Shown here piece by piece: positions 5,835 through 7,547 of a stretch of DNA of 7,547 nt (position 1 is its first letter; every line of letters begins with the position of its first letter). Made by a program: the position numbers and the translations under genes. The notes beneath the pieces are model-generated. The model saw nothing but the letters and a program-made list of their open reading frames with translations. It was not told the DNA's origin and searched no databases. The stretch is from Bacilli bacterium (GTDB lineage Bacteria; Bacillota_I; Bacilli_A; RF39; UBA660). Location of the stretch: positions 1-7,547 of the forward strand of contig JAGHGS010000062.1 in the NCBI GenBank assembly GCA_017888105.1. The letters run 5' to 3'.

Positions 5835-6470
5835 TTAAAATTTTCTTATATGATTTACTTTTATATATCTTTCTTTAAATTTTTCTTCATTTTCTGCTAG
5901 TTCTTTTATTTCTTTTAAAAACTGTTTATAATCTTCGTCTTCAAAATATATTTTATCAACTGCGTAACCTTTTCTACCAAATTTATTAAGTAAATGTTGT
6001 CTTGATTCTTCTATTATTTTACTTATAGGTTCATTTGGATTATGTTTTATTCTGTATTCATAAGTTCTTTTTAATGGCTCATCTACAAATGTATTTCGAT
6101 CAGCAGAGGAGATAATTTTACCATATACACTTCTTGGTTCTCCTTTTAAACTAGCTCGATGATCAAAAACGGCTTCTGCCATTACATTTATTTGATCATC
6201 TGTAAAAAAATTCTTTAAGTTTTGATCTGCTAATAATATTTTGCTGGATATTTTTTCATGATTTTTGGCATCAATAGAATGACCAATATCATGATATGCT
6301 GCTATCGTATATATCATATCGCCATTTATATCCGGTACCATACTGGCAAACTTTAAACTTCTTTTAATTACATATTTAATATGATTAAGATTATGACCTA
6401 AATCATTTTTTTCATAACTAGGGAAAATATTATTTTCTATATATTTTTTTAATTCTTCATTTATATTCAT
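5835..6470 (-). CDS. HD-domain metal-dependent phosphohydrolase
   Basis: This is a cytoplasmic protein of 211 residues. The HD signature is complete: H30 in NHIKYV, H60-D61 in AYHDIGH, and D124 in SSADRN, with H71 and H104 (VFDHRAS) as probable extra ligands. This arrangement is typical of single-domain HD hydrolases of the YedJ/PF01966 type, which cleave phosphate from nucleotides or related compounds. The substrate is not predictable, and there is no RelA-type or GAF/PAS partner domain. The C-terminal 60 residues are charged helices. ATG 6470 has AAGGA about 8-9 nt upstream. The start lies 25 nt after the MBL-fold gene's stop, with no promoter or terminator between, so they are probably co-transcribed. 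Downstream, 126 nt and a separate promoter divide it from the nucleotidyltransferase gene. Confidence 0.9.
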   Translation of the reverse strand: MNINEELKKYIENNIFPSYEKNDLGHNLNHIKYVIKRSLKFASMVPDINGDMIYTIAAYHDIGHSIDAKNHEKISSKILLADQNLKNFFTDDQINVMAEAVFDHRASLKGEPRSVYGKIISSADRNTFVDEPLKRTYEYRIKHNPNEPISKIIEESRQHLLNKFGRKGYAVDKIYFEDEDYKQFLKEIKELAENEEKFKERYIKVNHIRKF

Positions 6471-6495
6471 GTAATATTCCTTATTTCTGTATTTA

Positions 6496-7128
6496 TTATT
6501 TTATAAATAGCTTATAGTCAATATCTGAATTTAAAAGCTTGATAAAATTAATACCATCTTCTTTTGTTCCAATGATTGCTGCATAATGAGTTGGTACTGC
6601 TATTTTTGGCTTTATTATATTTATTAGTTCAGCAGCTTCTTTATAGTCCATAGTGTATGTTCCTCCAATAGGGACAAAGGCAACATCACATTTAACTTCT
6701 TTATTTTCTTCGGTTATATCCGTATCACCAGCTATATAATAAGTAATACCATCAATTGTTACTAAATACCCTACCCAATTATTTGATTTTGGATGAAAGT
6801 TTTTATTTGTATTGTAAGCTGGTATAGTCTTGAATGTTATATCCTTTACATTGTACTTTTCATTAGGGTTTACAAGTATTATATTTTCTTTTGTAAAGCC
6901 TATTGTTAATAAATTGTCTAATAAATCTGTGGGTGCCACTATCTGTGTATCTTCTTTCTTTATCTTCTTTATATCTTCTTCACTATAATGATCATAATGA
7001 CTGTGGGTAACAAAAATAATATCGGCATCCATATATTCTTTATTTATTTTAAAAGGATCAAAATAAATGGTTAATCCTTTATTTATTTTAATGCTATTAT
7101 GGTATAATACTTCAATATTTTCTAACAT
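6496..7128 (-). CDS. UPF0173-like metallo-beta-lactamase-fold hydrolase
   Basis: The product has 210 residues in a single MBL domain and is cytoplasmic. Metal ligands visible are THSHYDH (H42, H44, D46, H47), GDTD (D135) and PTHY (H181). The stretch PIGGTYTMDYKEAAE (153-167) is characteristic of the UPF0173/UlaG-like hydrolases rather than true beta-lactamases. The usual third-motif His is not obvious; the corresponding region reads NTNKNFHPKSNNWVGY, with H112 the only His. The reaction is unknown; UlaG relatives open lactones or cleave phosphodiesters. The protein contains no arginine at all, unusual for 210 residues and in keeping with AT pressure. ATG 7128 has GAGAGGAA (7143-7136) 7 nt upstream. 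It begins 15 nt after the dinD remnant's stop, so it probably depends on the promoter at 7374-7403, and it leads into the HD gene. Confidence 0.9.
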   Translation of the reverse strand: MLENIEVLYHNSIKINKGLTIYFDPFKINKEYMDADIIFVTHSHYDHYSEEDIKKIKKEDTQIVAPTDLLDNLLTIGFTKENIILVNPNEKYNVKDITFKTIPAYNTNKNFHPKSNNWVGYLVTIDGITYYIAGDTDITEENKEVKCDVAFVPIGGTYTMDYKEAAELINIIKPKIAVPTHYAAIIGTKEDGINFIKLLNSDIDYKLFIK

Positions 7129-7143
7129 ATTTATTTTCCTCTC

Positions 7144-7369
7144 TTAATCAAATTTTAATAGTTTGTTTTCAATTTCTTTTTCTATTACTTTTAAACTTTT
7201 TTCAGGTGTTGGCAGATCTTTTGGCATTGTTCCTCCATTTTTAGCTATGACTTCTCTAATATTTTTACCTATATTGAAATGAACGGCACATGATTCATTT
7301 TTCTCCTTTTATGTTATCTTTTTTTAATTTTTGCTCTGTTTGAGAAATTCTAAAAAGGTTGGCTTGTAG
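7144..7369 (-). pseudogene. dinD: C-terminal remnant of a DinD-like DNA-damage-inducible gene, frameshifted
   Basis: Two reading frames together give about 75 residues that match the end of DinD as I recall it from E. coli. The first frame (7369-7298) reads LQANLFRISQTEQKLKKD and stops at TGA 7297-7295. The second (7299-7144) carries VHFNIGKNIREVI and GGTMPKDLPTPEKSL, then ends in TAA. The frames join at a run of five A (7302-7298, reverse strand); removing one A would restore a single protein. DinD is an SOS-induced protein of about 270 residues that inhibits RecA filament activity. Its first two thirds are missing, and upstream of 7369 the homology stops at a promoter. The remnant cannot make DinD. 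It may still serve as the leader of the downstream operon. Confidence 0.8.
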
Positions 7370-7373
7370 TTTA

Positions 7374-7403
7374 ATTATAACAAGCGTTCGCTATAGACGT
7401 CAA
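7374..7403 (-). promoter_or_regulatory. Strong promoter overlapping a LexA/DinR-like box
   Basis: On the reverse strand, TTGACG (7403-7398), an 18-nt spacer and perfect TATAAT (7379-7374) with a TG extension make the best promoter in the window. CGAACGCTTGTTAT (7390-7377) overlaps the spacer and -10. It has the CGAAC-N4-GTT core of the Gram-positive LexA box (consensus CGAAC-N4-GTTYG), with the last two bases off. It sits directly upstream of the dinD remnant, the expected place for an SOS operator. It now points at the remnant and the MBL/HD genes. Confidence 0.65.
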
Positions 7404-7409
7404 TATAAA

Positions 7410-7547
7410 TTAGGGCTTTTTTATCATTTCTATTAATTTTTGTACGCTATAGTTGGGCGTTTTTTTATCGATTGTGACAATTCCAATAAATCTTTTGGGA
7501 ATGGAAGGTACTACTTTTATTTCGTATAAATTTTTATTGGCTAATTC
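7410..7547 (-). CDS. C-terminal end of a probable LysR-type transcriptional regulator (partial)
   Basis: Only the last 45 residues are inside the window; the gene enters from the right edge in frame and ends in TAA at 7412-7410. The sequence includes LYEIKVVPSIPKRFIGIV and, near the end, YSVQKLIEMIKK. This pattern (IP-x-R-x-IG-x-V, about ten residues, then a final helix with xxFIExI) is what the effector-binding domain of LysR-family regulators looks like at its end. The DNA-binding part is outside the window. Its stop lies 7 nt before the -35 of the SOS-like promoter, and no terminator follows, so its transcripts may also read into the dinD remnant and MBL gene. Another ligand-binding family with a similar end cannot be excluded. 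Confidence 0.55.
   Translation of the reverse strand, partial: ELANKNLYEIKVVPSIPKRFIGIVTIDKKTPNYSVQKLIEMIKKP

Noticed and set aside
7295..7297. TGA in the dinD remnant read as Trp (recoded stop)
   Set aside because: Reading through does not restore the DinD sequence; a frame change does. Intact genes use TGG for Trp.
1..7547. CRISPR arrays, insertion sequences, prophage genes or riboswitches
   Set aside because: No regularly spaced repeats, transposase or phage-like ORFs, or conserved aptamer patterns were seen; all gaps over 150 nt are accounted for above.

Overview
The DNA is very AT-rich. It has strong AGGAGG-type ribosome binding sites, sigma-A-like promoters (several with an extended -10 TGN), a Gram-positive-type LexA-box candidate and a LytR-CpsA-Psr wall-polymer ligase. 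Together these point to a low-GC Bacillota chromosome, perhaps one of the small-genome gut Bacilli. TGG encodes Trp and every intact gene ends in TAA or TAG, so nothing here requires recoding of TGA.

Left edge (1-298): two promoters face left. The outer one drives a 20-codon peptide with a strong ribosome binding site. The end of that peptide lies inside a hairpin followed by seven T. A second promoter and the start codon of a gene that leaves the window follow. This looks like a leader-peptide attenuator. A promoter facing right lies beside it.

Envelope block (299-3883): a CPBP intramembrane protease and a membrane-anchored metallophosphoesterase with an eroded active site form a rightward two-gene operon. 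A leftward pair encodes a PAP2-type lipid phosphatase and an LCP protein. The two operons converge on a perfect 12-bp hairpin that contains both stop codons. All four products are membrane proteins.

Centre (3941-4121): a complete tRNA-Leu(CAA) with encoded CCA, an extended -10 promoter and a strong terminator.

Right of the tRNA (4282-7128): an unrecognised helical protein faces right. A large nucleotidyltransferase, an HD-domain phosphohydrolase and a UPF0173-like metallo-beta-lactamase-fold hydrolase face left; the last two look like one operon. Arginine codon use differs from the envelope block, which suggests a different history.

Right edge (7144-7547): the frameshifted C-terminal remnant of a DinD-like DNA-damage-inducible gene lies just upstream of the hydrolase operon. 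Immediately before it is a strong promoter overlapping a LexA-like box, then the C-terminal end of a probable LysR-type regulator. The simplest reading is that dinD was mostly deleted but kept its SOS promoter, which may now transcribe the hydrolase and HD genes. No CRISPR array, insertion sequence, integrase or complete new defence system is visible.
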